This document shows positions 8,496 to 17,000 of a stretch of 43,060 bases of DNA, in pieces. The stretch's first letter is position 1. Each line of letters starts with the position of its first letter. Where the stretch lies: positions 1 through 43,060 of the forward strand of contig JAEUQO010000314.1 in the NCBI GenBank assembly GCA_016789605.1, read 5' to 3'. The stretch comes from Acidobacteriota bacterium. GTDB taxonomy: Bacteria; Acidobacteriota; Blastocatellia; RBC074. The position numbers were made by a program, and so were the translations under genes. The notes under the pieces were generated by a model. It searched no databases. It saw only the letters and a list, made by a program, of their open reading frames with translations, and was not told the origin of the DNA.

Positions 8496-9134
8496 TTACC
8501 AGGTGCGCGCCACATCCTGCCGCAACACTTCTTGCAATTTGTCGCGGATTTTTCCCGAAATCAGATCAATGCCCACCTCATTGTAGCCGCCTTCGGGAAT
8601 GATTACATCGGCATAGCGTTTGGACGGTTCGACAAATTGCCGGTGCATTGGGCGCACGGTTTGCAGATATTGGTTGATCACCGAATCCACGGTGCGACCG
8701 CGCTCTTCGACATCGCGTCGCAAACGGCGAATGAAGCGCAAATCATCATCCGTATCCACGAAGATTTTGACATCCATCAACTCGCGCAAAGCGGCATCCA
8801 CAAAAATCAGGATGCCTTCCAGAATCAAAATCGGTTTCGGCGCGACACGTATGGATTCGGCTTTGCGCTCGTGTTTGGCAAAGTCATACACCGGCATGCC
8901 AATCGGTTCGCCCGCGCGCAAGGCTTTGACGTGATTGATGAACAAGTCGTTATCGAGCGCGTCAGGATGATCAAAATTGATCTGATGCCGCAGCTCTAGC
9001 GGCATGTCACCCAGGTTGCGGTAATAGCTGTCTTGTTGGACAAAAGCGACATGTTCGTCGCTGACGTTTTCCAAAATGCGACGCGCGACAGTGGTTTTGC
9101 CAGAGCCGGTGCCACCACAAATGCCAATGATCAC
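8496..9134 (-). CDS. udk: Uridine kinase
   Basis: Phosphorylates uridine and cytidine to UMP and CMP in pyrimidine salvage. 212 residues, standard family length. The Walker A P-loop GGTGSGKTT is near residue 8, then QQDSYYRNL, NFDHPDALD, PVYDFAKHER, LILEGILIF (Walker B region) and RRLRRDVEERGR (lid and substrate contacts), all in the order expected for uridine kinases of the PRK/UK family. It starts 12 bp after punA and ends 25 bp before cdd, so cytidine and uridine released or imported by the operon can be trapped here. Confidence 0.95.
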   Translation of the reverse strand: MIIGICGGTGSGKTTVARRILENVSDEHVAFVQQDSYYRNLGDMPLELRHQINFDHPDALDNDLFINHVKALRAGEPIGMPVYDFAKHERKAESIRVAPKPILILEGILIFVDAALRELMDVKIFVDTDDDLRFIRRLRRDVEERGRTVDSVINQYLQTVRPMHRQFVEPSKRYADVIIPEGGYNEVGIDLISGKIRDKLQEVLRQDVARTW

Positions 9135-9146
9135 AATGGTTCCTTT

Positions 9147-9977
9147 TTACATGCGAGCAATGATCTTGCTCAGTAACTGGCCAAATTGTCCGCTGACGCG
9201 CTGGCCCATTTCCATCACTTCGGCGTGATTAATTTCGCCCTCTTCGACGCCTGCGGCAGCATTGGTAATCAGCGAAATGCCGAGCGTCTGCATGCCCATC
9301 TGGCGCGCGACAATGGCTTCAGGAACGGTGGACATTCCCACGGCATCAGCGCCCAGCAAACGCAGCATGCGAACTTCTGCCGGAGTTTCGTAATTCGGCC
9401 CTTGCAAAGACATATAAACGCCTTCGTGCAACTTGATGCCCAACTCGGCAGCGCTTTCGAGCGCGAACTGCCGATAGGCGCGCGAGTAAACCTCGGTCAT
9501 ATCCGGGAACCGCGCGCCCAGCCGGTCGTCGTGCTGACCGCGCAAGGGGCTGATCATCATCAGGTTGATGTGATCTGTAATGAGCATCAAATCGCCAGCG
9601 CGATACGCCGTGTTGACGCCGCCTGCGGCGTTGGTCAGCACCAACCGTTTGACATTCAGCGCGCCAAACGTGCGCAACGGCAGGGTGACTTCCTCCAGCG
9701 AATAGCCTTCGTAATAATGAAAGCGGCCTTGCATCACCGCGATGGTCAAAGCCGTGCCCGGCAACGTGCCAACCACCAAACGGCCAGAGTGGCCTTCCAC
9801 CGTGGAGCGGGCAAAATCAGGAATCTGTTCGTAGGGGATGATCAGTTTCTCTTCCAGCTTTTCGGCAAAGGCCCCCAAACCGGAACCGAGCACCACCGCC
9901 ACATCAATTTCGCGTTTGATTTGTTCGCGCAAATAGCGCGCAGACGTTTGCGCACGCTCAAAAATAGAAACAGACAT
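9147..9977 (-). CDS. punA: Purine nucleoside phosphorylase (trimeric class)
   Basis: Phosphorolysis of purine (deoxy)nucleosides to the free base and (deoxy)ribose-1-phosphate. 276 residues from ATG 9977, with AGAGGAG upstream; the frame open to 10043 overlaps a small upstream ORF and is not preferred. Motifs are VLGSGLGAFAE (phosphate site), EGHSGRLV, GRFHYYEGY, TNAAGGVNTAY, YMSLQGPNYETPAEVRML, GMSTVPEAIVARQMG and ITNAAAGV with the base-binding Asn. Length and motifs match class II trimeric PNPs (PunA/XapA), not the hexameric DeoD type. It is coupled to the permease and 36-residue ORF upstream and to udk downstream. Confidence 0.93.
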   Translation of the reverse strand: MSVSIFERAQTSARYLREQIKREIDVAVVLGSGLGAFAEKLEEKLIIPYEQIPDFARSTVEGHSGRLVVGTLPGTALTIAVMQGRFHYYEGYSLEEVTLPLRTFGALNVKRLVLTNAAGGVNTAYRAGDLMLITDHINLMMISPLRGQHDDRLGARFPDMTEVYSRAYRQFALESAAELGIKLHEGVYMSLQGPNYETPAEVRMLRLLGADAVGMSTVPEAIVARQMGMQTLGISLITNAAAGVEEGEINHAEVMEMGQRVSGQFGQLLSKIIARM

Positions 9978-10000
9978 ACACTCCTCTAAAGAAAAGTCTC

Positions 10001-10111
10001 TCAACGGGAACCGCCCAGCAGGAAACTCAGAGGCGGCCACCAAAACGGAAAACTGGCCACAGCCAGCAGCACCACAATGATGATAAGCAACAACTGTTGT
10101 TTGTGGCTCAC
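10001..10111 (-). CDS. Candidate 36-residue single-pass membrane protein in the nucleoside operon
   Basis: A small open frame starting with GTG at 10111, three bases after the permease stop, and ending TGA at 10001, 23 bases before the punA start. The product begins VSHKQQ, has one hydrophobic helix (LLLIIIVVLLAVASF), then FWWPPLSFLL and a short GGSR tail. Charge placement suggests a cytoplasmic N-terminus or signal anchor. It fills the permease-punA gap almost exactly, which supports real coding, but its ribosome binding site is weak (translation could be coupled to the permease stop). It could modulate the transporter. No homologue is recognised. Confidence 0.45.
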   Translation of the reverse strand: MSHKQQLLLIIIVVLLAVASFPFWWPPLSFLLGGSR

Positions 10112-10114
10112 GGC

Positions 10115-11044
10115 TTATTCTTTCACGTATGCCACACCCAGCGCTTTGGGCGGCGTAGCCCGACGAATCAGCCCCGCCAACACCACAATCGTCAGCAAGT
10201 ATGGAATCATTTGAATGAACTGGTTGGGAATATTAACCGTCCCTTGCATACGAATGGCAACCGCATCAGCAAACCCAAACAGCAAACAAGCCAACAGCGC
10301 TCCCACCGGGTCCCACTTGCCAAAAATCAATGCGGCCAAGGCGATGTAACCACGCCCGGCAGTCATGTTGCGCGTAAACAGCGAGTTTTGTCCGATGGAA
10401 AGATACGCGCCGCCCAGCGCCGCCAATGCGCCTGAAATCAAAACGCCTGCGTAACGGATTTTGATTACGCTGACACCAGCCGTGTCGGCGGCTTCGGGGT
10501 TTTCGCCCACGGCGCGCAAGCGCAAGCCAAAGCGTGTGCGATACAGCACATAAAATGTCGCGGCGACCAACACGAAGGCCAGATAGACCAGCGGCTTCTG
10601 ATTGAAGATCGAAGCCAACACCGGCGAACTTTGCGCATCGAACAAGGCAATATCCGGCAGCGTTTGTTCGCGCGGCAATTGCGGCGTCGCCCCCGTGGAG
10701 TCAAACAACGCGCCTGACAACAACGCCGGTACACCCAAAAACAGGATATTGATGGCAGTGCCGCTGACGACTTGATCGGCGCGATAGTTGATCGTCGCCA
10801 CCGCGTGCAAAGCAGCGGTCAACACACCAGCAAATACCGCCGCCAGCACACCCAGCCAGGGATTGTGCGAGAACGCGGTCACCGTCGCGGCGGTGAATGC
10901 GCCGGCCAGCATCATGCCTTCGAGCGCGATGTTGATCACGCCGCTGCGTTCAGAAAACAATCCGCCCAGCGCCGCCAGAATGAGCGGCGTCGCCAGACGA
11001 ATCGTCGAAGCAATCAGCGTGTAATTGAAAACGTTACGGAACAT
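10115..11044 (-). CDS. Nucleoside ABC transporter permease (NupQ/BmpC-type)
   Basis: Inner-membrane permease of the BPD_transp_2 class used in BmpA/NupA nucleoside importers. 309 residues from ATG 11044, with GGGGAG upstream; about eight to nine hydrophobic segments. Signature segments are RLATPLILAALGGLFSERSG followed by INIALEGMMLAGAF, and the cytoplasmic loop LRLRAVGENPEAADTAGVSV (EAA-like ATPase-docking region). Its partner permease lies upstream at 12563-13672, but a serine hydrolase gene separates the two. The ATP-binding subunit and the binding lipoprotein, usually adjacent, are not in this window. Confidence 0.9.
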   Translation of the reverse strand: MFRNVFNYTLIASTIRLATPLILAALGGLFSERSGVINIALEGMMLAGAFTAATVTAFSHNPWLGVLAAVFAGVLTAALHAVATINYRADQVVSGTAINILFLGVPALLSGALFDSTGATPQLPREQTLPDIALFDAQSSPVLASIFNQKPLVYLAFVLVAATFYVLYRTRFGLRLRAVGENPEAADTAGVSVIKIRYAGVLISGALAALGGAYLSIGQNSLFTRNMTAGRGYIALAALIFGKWDPVGALLACLLFGFADAVAIRMQGTVNIPNQFIQMIPYLLTIVVLAGLIRRATPPKALGVAYVKE

Positions 11045-11054
11045 GCAGGCTCCC

Positions 11055-12524
11055 CTATTTGATGCGCTTGCCTTCCATCTGACGCGGCCCGACAAACACC
11101 TGCAAGCGATTCACCGCGCCTTGTTCGTCTTTGGCAAAGATCACACGAATATTGTCTGTCAGCAAAAAGAACTCCGTCTCAGAAGTGGCAAACAACTCGC
11201 TTTTCGGCGCCCCTGGCGGTTGGAGATACAGCTTGCCGTTTTCGCTGCTGATCGTCACTTTGCCGCTCACCTCATATTCTCCGACGTACGCCTTGAAGAG
11301 GTCGGGATTCACCTTGGCCACGGTGCGCTCCGCCACCTGATAATCAGGCCAGCCGTACTCGCGGGCGATGCTGCGCAAAATCTCATTGGCCAGTTGGCTC
11401 CCCTGATCACCATTGGTCATCACGGCTGCGCCCTGGCCGCGTTCGACGTAAGCAAACAGCATGCATTTGAAACCTTCGTTTGAGCCGCCGTGGCTGAAAC
11501 TGGCATCTTTGCCCGTACCGCCCAAACCGATGCCCAGACCATATTCGCCTGATTGTTTGGTCAAAAACTGCCGGGTCATGGCTTGCGACAGCACTTTGCG
11601 CGATTTCCCGGCGTATGCCTGTTGAACTTCCAGCGCGAATTTGGCCAGATCAGTCGGTGTCGTCCACAGTCCTGCGGCAGCCATCTCAGGATACGTATGC
11701 CATTTGCCGGTAACCTGGTTGCCATTGCCGCGGTGACCGGTCGCGGCTTGTGGCGCTTTGCCATCGGGCAACGGCTGTTCATAGGTGCTGTTTTTCATGC
11801 CGATTTTTGACAGCACCAGTTCCTGCATCAACGCCGGAAACGCCTTGCCAGTGACCTCCGTCATCAATAACTGCATTGCCGTGATGCCACCGCCCGAATA
11901 CCGCCAACGACTGCCCGGCAACAAATCAACGCGCACCGGAGCGGAATTCGCGGGTTTCTCTCCGTCTAACACTTGCACGGTCGTTGGCACAGGTTCGCCT
12001 TTGGCATAACCTCGAAAGCCGTGCACAGTCAGCCCGGCGCTGTGACTGGCCAAACGGCGCAACGTCACTTTTTGCTCTTTGGTGAAATCGTTATCCGGCA
12101 CTTTCCACGATTTCAGTTTCACATTGACGTCTTCGTCCAGTGTCAATTTGCCTTGTTCGACCAGCGCCAACATCCCCATTGCGGCAACGGGTTTGCTGAT
12201 CGAAGCCGCCTGAAACAGCGTGTCAGCCGTCACCGCCGTCGAACCACCAGCTTCGGTCACGCCATAACCTTTCGCCCATTCCAATTTGCCTTCGTTGATC
12301 ACGGCAACACTGATGCCCGGCACTTTGTAATGCTTCATCCGCTCTGCCAATGGCATCGCGGCGGGCTGATCTTTCAGCACGATGGCAGGCAGCAAACCAG
12401 CTTCGACGCGCGCAATACGCGCCGCCAAAGCGTTGGCTGGCTGCCGCGCAGTGAACGAAACCCCGGTTAAGAGCGCGAATGCCAGTCCGCTGACCAGCGA
12501 AAAGAGCAAAAGTTTACGACGCAT
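11055..12524 (-). CDS. Exported serine hydrolase, class C beta-lactamase/penicillin-binding-like
   Basis: 489 residues with a signal peptide (MRRKLLLFSLVSGLAFALLT). Serine beta-lactamase-like transpeptidase fold: nucleophile motif S108-x-x-K111 in AASISKP, Tyr209-Ser-Gly in WRYSGGG replacing Y-x-N, and H345-G-G in FSHGGSNEG replacing KTG. A C-terminal beta-rich domain starts about residue 405 (FKAYVGEYEVSGKVTI), as in the DUF3471-like tail of EstB or Pab87-type serine hydrolases. Substrate could be a peptide, ester or D-amino-acid compound; antibiotic hydrolysis cannot be inferred. It lies between two nucleoside permease genes, 38 bp after one and 10 bp before the other, so it is probably co-transcribed despite no obvious functional link. 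Confidence 0.88.
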   Translation of the reverse strand: MRRKLLLFSLVSGLAFALLTGVSFTARQPANALAARIARVEAGLLPAIVLKDQPAAMPLAERMKHYKVPGISVAVINEGKLEWAKGYGVTEAGGSTAVTADTLFQAASISKPVAAMGMLALVEQGKLTLDEDVNVKLKSWKVPDNDFTKEQKVTLRRLASHSAGLTVHGFRGYAKGEPVPTTVQVLDGEKPANSAPVRVDLLPGSRWRYSGGGITAMQLLMTEVTGKAFPALMQELVLSKIGMKNSTYEQPLPDGKAPQAATGHRGNGNQVTGKWHTYPEMAAAGLWTTPTDLAKFALEVQQAYAGKSRKVLSQAMTRQFLTKQSGEYGLGIGLGGTGKDASFSHGGSNEGFKCMLFAYVERGQGAAVMTNGDQGSQLANEILRSIAREYGWPDYQVAERTVAKVNPDLFKAYVGEYEVSGKVTISSENGKLYLQPPGAPKSELFATSETEFFLLTDNIRVIFAKDEQGAVNRLQVFVGPRQMEGKRIK

Positions 12525-12562
12525 GCAGCCCTCCTTCTTGTGTATCCTGCGAACGCCAGACT

Positions 12563-13672
12563 TTACGCTGACGATTTTTTCAGCCCTGGAATAAAGCGCG
12601 ACAAACTGCCACGGAAAAGCATTTCCATTGCCACAAACAGAATGATGATCGCTTGTAACACCTGCACCAGGTCTTTTGAGACTTTGTCGGTAAAGATATC
12701 CACGAACAAACCGCCGCGAATGAGTGCGCCGAACAAGATCGCAGCCAGCACAATGCCTGCCGGGTGGTTGCGTCCCAACAGCGCCACGGCGATGCCAGTA
12801 AAGCCGTAGCCCGGCGAAAAATCGTGGTAATAGCGATAGCGATAGCCCAGCACTTCGTTGATGCCGACCATGCCCGCCAGCGCTCCCGACAACGCCATCG
12901 CCAACACAATCTGCTTTTGCACGCTGATGCCGCCGTATTCCGCCGCCGAAGGATTTGATCCCACGGCGCGGATTTCATAGCCCCACTTGGTGCGCCACAA
13001 GAAAACCCACACCAGAAAGCACGCCAGCAGCGCCAACAAAAACGCGACGTTCAACGGAATGCGCGTTGGGAAGTTAATGCCCAACGGCGCGAGCAACGTC
13101 GAAAAGCGCGCGATGTGCGCTCCTGCGCCAATTGGCCCCGATTGCATAATCGGATCGCCCGGCGCTTTGTAATGGTTCTGCACCAGATAGCTGATCAATC
13201 CCGCCGCGACGAAATTGAGCATGATGGTGTTGATGACTTCGTGCGAACCAAAGCGCGCTTTGAGTACGCCGGGAATCGCGCCCCAGACGCCGCCCGCCAG
13301 CATCGCAGCCAGCATCGCCAGCGGAACCAGCACGATCGCGGGCCAGTTGGCAAACGTAATTCCCACCCAGGCGGCGGCAAACGCGCCGACATAGAGTTGG
13401 CCTTCAGCGCCGATGTTCAACAATCCGCATTTGAACGAGAGTGCCACCGCCAATCCGGTAAAGATCAGCGGCGTGGCCTGAAACAAGGTGTAGCCCCAGT
13501 TGTCGAAGGTAAAATTGCCCAGCGCGTCATACAGTCCAAAGGCGCTCGACAACATCAGCCGGTAAACCGTCAAAGGATTGTCGCCGATGGCCAACACAAT
13601 CAGGCTGCCGATGACAAAGGCCGCCAATACGGCCAGCAACGGAAAGAGCAAGGCGCGCAGAAGTGCTTTCAT
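12563..13672 (-). CDS. Nucleoside ABC transporter permease (NupP/BmpB-type)
   Basis: Permease of the BPD_transp_2 family, 369 residues from ATG 13672 with GGAGAG upstream; the frame open to 13765 lacks support. The family hallmark is FKCGLLNIGAEGQLYVGAFAAAW, followed by PGVLKARFGSHEVINTIMLNF and the docking loop EIRAVGSNPSAAEYGGISV. About nine or ten transmembrane segments. Together with 10115-11044 it would form the heterodimeric channel of a nucleoside importer. It is the first gene of the operon and is transcribed divergently from the TonB-type receptor; the common upstream region is 13673-14005. Confidence 0.9.
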   Translation of the reverse strand: MKALLRALLFPLLAVLAAFVIGSLIVLAIGDNPLTVYRLMLSSAFGLYDALGNFTFDNWGYTLFQATPLIFTGLAVALSFKCGLLNIGAEGQLYVGAFAAAWVGITFANWPAIVLVPLAMLAAMLAGGVWGAIPGVLKARFGSHEVINTIMLNFVAAGLISYLVQNHYKAPGDPIMQSGPIGAGAHIARFSTLLAPLGINFPTRIPLNVAFLLALLACFLVWVFLWRTKWGYEIRAVGSNPSAAEYGGISVQKQIVLAMALSGALAGMVGINEVLGYRYRYYHDFSPGYGFTGIAVALLGRNHPAGIVLAAILFGALIRGGLFVDIFTDKVSKDLVQVLQAIIILFVAMEMLFRGSLSRFIPGLKKSSA

Positions 13673-14005
13673 TTCGGTTCGCTCTCCGATTCGCAAACAG
13701 AATTCATCTTGATCTATAAGGAAATTGCTGCAAGTGGGTAGAGTGAGTATCACGCGCTCCGGCACACGTCAAGCTACAGGAGCGAAAAGATTTGCCGGAA
13801 TTTTTCACTGACTTGAACCGCTGCGGCGTGCGTTCTCGCTTCTCTAGCTAGAACTGCCCGCGCGTCAGAAGTGAGCGTTTACAACCTCGTGACCGTGTGC
13901 GATATTGCTGCTGACAGAGTTGTTGTCAGCCAACAACGACACGGATGCGTTCTCTGCATCCCTCCTACGCCCCCGCGTTTGGATTCTTCAGGGAGAACCA
14001 TTGTC
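13673..14005. promoter_or_regulatory. Divergent intergenic region between the nucleoside operon and the receptor gene
   Basis: 333 bp that must contain promoters for both directions. The receptor frame is open back to 13871, but that extension has no signal-like sequence or ribosome binding site and is read as leader. A hairpin GCTGACA/TGTCAGC (13910-13916 with 13924-13930) lies about 75 bp before the receptor start and could be an operator or a leader structure. I cannot place -35/-10 boxes confidently. Confidence 0.4.
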
Positions 14006-17000
14006 ATGCGAATAGTGCAAAGAGTTTTGGGTCTGTCTGCGTTGCTGTGGCTCATCATCCTTACAGCACCCACCTGGGCCCAAGACACCTTGACCGGTGC
14101 GTTTGAGGGAACCGTTACCAACAGTTTGACCGGCGATGCCATCGCGGGCGCAACCGCCGAGATCACCAATGTCGAAACCGGCATCACCTTTACCAAACGA
14201 ACCGATGCGCAAGGTCGGTTTTATCAAGGCTTGCTGCCGCCCGGCGTGTATCGCATACGCATTTCACAACCGGGGTACGAACAGCGCGAAGTGCTGCAAC
14301 GGTTGAACATCGCTCGCACAGGTGAAATCGTCCCTGTCCCGGTATCGCTCGATCCAGCGACTGCGACGCCAACAACGGCAATCAGGCCGCCACAACAACA
14401 GCCTCCCGGCCAACCTCCGACACAACCCGCGGCGCAACCCGCGACCAAGCCGCCCGTGCCAACGCCTGCGCCGCCAGTGGTTGCGCCAGCAACAGGCAGC
14501 CCTGCTCCCACGGCGACCACGATCATTCGCGGAGGCATCAATACGCTGGACGCCCGGCTAAGCAACTCGTTCACCGAAAACGATGTGACGCAATTACCGC
14601 TCGGTGCGATCACGCTGACGCGCAGTTTTGACGAATTGGCATTGCTGTTGTCCGGCGTCGCGCCTGCGCCACAAACCCTGGGCAGTGTCGCGGGCCCCGG
14701 ACAAGGTGCAGGCGTCGGTACGGCGGGTCAGTTTTCGGTCAACGGATTGCGGTCACGCGCCAACAATTTCACGGTGGACGGTTCCGACAACAACGACGAA
14801 GACATAGGCGTGCGCCGACAAGGTTTTACGTCGCTGGTGCCACAACCGCTGGAATCCATCAAAGAGTATCAAGCCATCACCTTGCTCGCGCCCGCGCAAT
14901 TCGGACGCAATCTGGGCGCGCAGGTCAACGCGGTGTCCAAATCCGGCGGCAGTCAGTGGCACGGCAACCTGTACGGATTTTTTAACAGCAGCCAGCTCAA
15001 CGCGCGCAACGCCTTCGACACGGCGTTTGGCAACGCAACAACAGCCTTGCGCACGGCAAGCGGCCAAGCGGTGCTGCTCGACGGCCAACCGCTGACGGTG
15101 CGCAATCAAAGCGGCGGCGAAGATTCTTTCACGTTGGGCAAGGCTGGATTTGTGCTGGGCGGTCCGCTCAAACGTGGCCAGACGTTTTACTTTCTTTCCG
15201 GCGAAGGACAGCGTATCAACGCGCGCCAGGAAGCCAGTTTCGTCGTGCCGACCGTTGAACAGCGCGGCGCATTTCGCACAGGCGCAAGCGGCATTTTCAG
15301 CAATCCGTTCACTGGCGCACCGGTCGCGGCGACGCCGACCAGCGGCAACGGCGATTTGGTCTTCAGCTTTTTCCCATTCCCTAACAACCCGCAAGGCGTT
15401 TATGGCGGCAACACCTTTACGCAAAGTTTGCCCGCCAGCGCACGCGGCGCGGTGTTGTCGGCCAAACTCGATCACAATTTCAAATGGGCTGACCGCCCAC
15501 AAAGCCTGACGGGTCGTTACAACTTCACCAACGACCGCCGCCAACTTCCGGTCACCGGCGAAGCCCTGTTTTCGAGCCTGCAACCGCGTGTGCGAACGCA
15601 AAACTTCTCGTTCTTTTTCAACAGCCAGTTGCGCGCGCCCGACATCACACAACAGGTGTTTAACCAACTGCGTCTGTCGTACGGGCGCACGCGTCTGCAA
15701 TTTGATGAAATACGCGACACGCAACACCTATTGCCCAGCACGTTTGCCAACTTGTCGTTTCTGCTTAACGTGCCGCTGCTGGAAAACCTGACCCAACCGC
15801 GCGAAGCCGGTACGCCCAACACTGGCGCAGTGAATTACGCCCGGTCTGCTGTCACGGCAGAAGCCCTTGGCGGTCCATTTGGGCAAATTTCGGTGGCCGG
15901 GTTCAGCCCTATCGGTGTGGATGTTTTCAACTTCCCGCAACGGCGCGTGAACAACACCTATCAACTGGCCGACGTGCTGACCGCGCGCGCGGGCAATCAC
16001 AATCTGGCGTTTGGCGCGGATAATCGCCGCACCGAACTCAACAGCGACTTGCCGCGTATTTTTCGCCCGCTGGCTACCTTTAACGGAGCGCCACGTCTGG
16101 TCTTTGAAAATGGCCGGTTCACGGCACCAGCAGCCAATGCGCCCAATCAGTTCATTCGCCCCGAAGACCTGGCGGCAATGGGAGCAGCCAGCAATTTCTT
16201 CCTGACGCTGGCCAATGGCCGCAACGATGCGCATCTGAATTTGCGTTTCTTTCAAATCAATCTGTTTGCGCAAGATGACTGGCACATACGACGTACGCTG
16301 ACGCTGTCATATGGTGTGCGCTACGAATACAACACGCCGCCGCGCGAAATAAACCAACAAATCGAACGCACGTTCACCGATCCGGCATTGACCTTGCGCG
16401 GCGTCGAAGGCTTGCGCCAATTCATCGGCAACCGTACGCAACTGTTCACCGCCGAACGCGGCAATCTGGCCCCGCGTCTGAGTCTGGCTTATGCGCCGCA
16501 ATGGTTCGGCAAAGATCGCGCAACGGTTCTGCGCGCGGGTTTTGGCATTTATTACGATCAGATTCTGGGCGCAGTCGCCAGCCAGTCGCGCAATGTGTTC
16601 CCCACGTTTTTGACGGTGAATTTCGGCGGCCTGTTCGCCTTTCCCGAAGAAAACGTGTTGACCTTTATCAACCCGGCGCGTGCGCGTCTGGTCGAACGCT
16701 TTCGCTTGGTGACGCAAGGTACGGTCAATCAACTCAACCCGGAAAACCCGCTCAATCAAACCTTGCTCGATGCCATCAACCAGCGCTTTCCCAATGCGAT
16801 CAGCGCGACTTTGCCGACAGAGCGATTGGCGACGCCCGAAAGCTATCAATATTCGTTTTCGTTTGAACAACAGCTTGGGCAAGCGCTGGCTGTGTCAGCG
16901 GCGTATGTCGGCACTCAAGGCCGTCATTTGCTGCGTTTCACCACACCGAACCTGGGATCGGCAACCAATGTCGTGCCGACAACCTTCACCGCCGTGCCCT

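Noticed and set aside
9186..9989. Plus-strand open frame of 267 codons
   Set aside because: Antisense shadow of the purine nucleoside phosphorylase; His/Arg-rich and motif-free.
11055..12524. Antibiotic-resistance beta-lactamase
   Set aside because: The SxxK fold is present, but YSG and HGG replace the usual class C YxN and KTG motifs, and a C-terminal esterase/peptidase-type domain is present; resistance cannot be inferred.
13115..13741. Plus-strand open frame of 208 codons
   Set aside because: Antisense to the NupP-type permease; Gln/Arg/His-rich composition is typical of a reverse-strand shadow.
14753..16285. Long minus-strand frames inside the TonB-type receptor gene
   Set aside because: Antisense to a clear outer-membrane receptor with continuous domains; no ribosome binding site or motifs.
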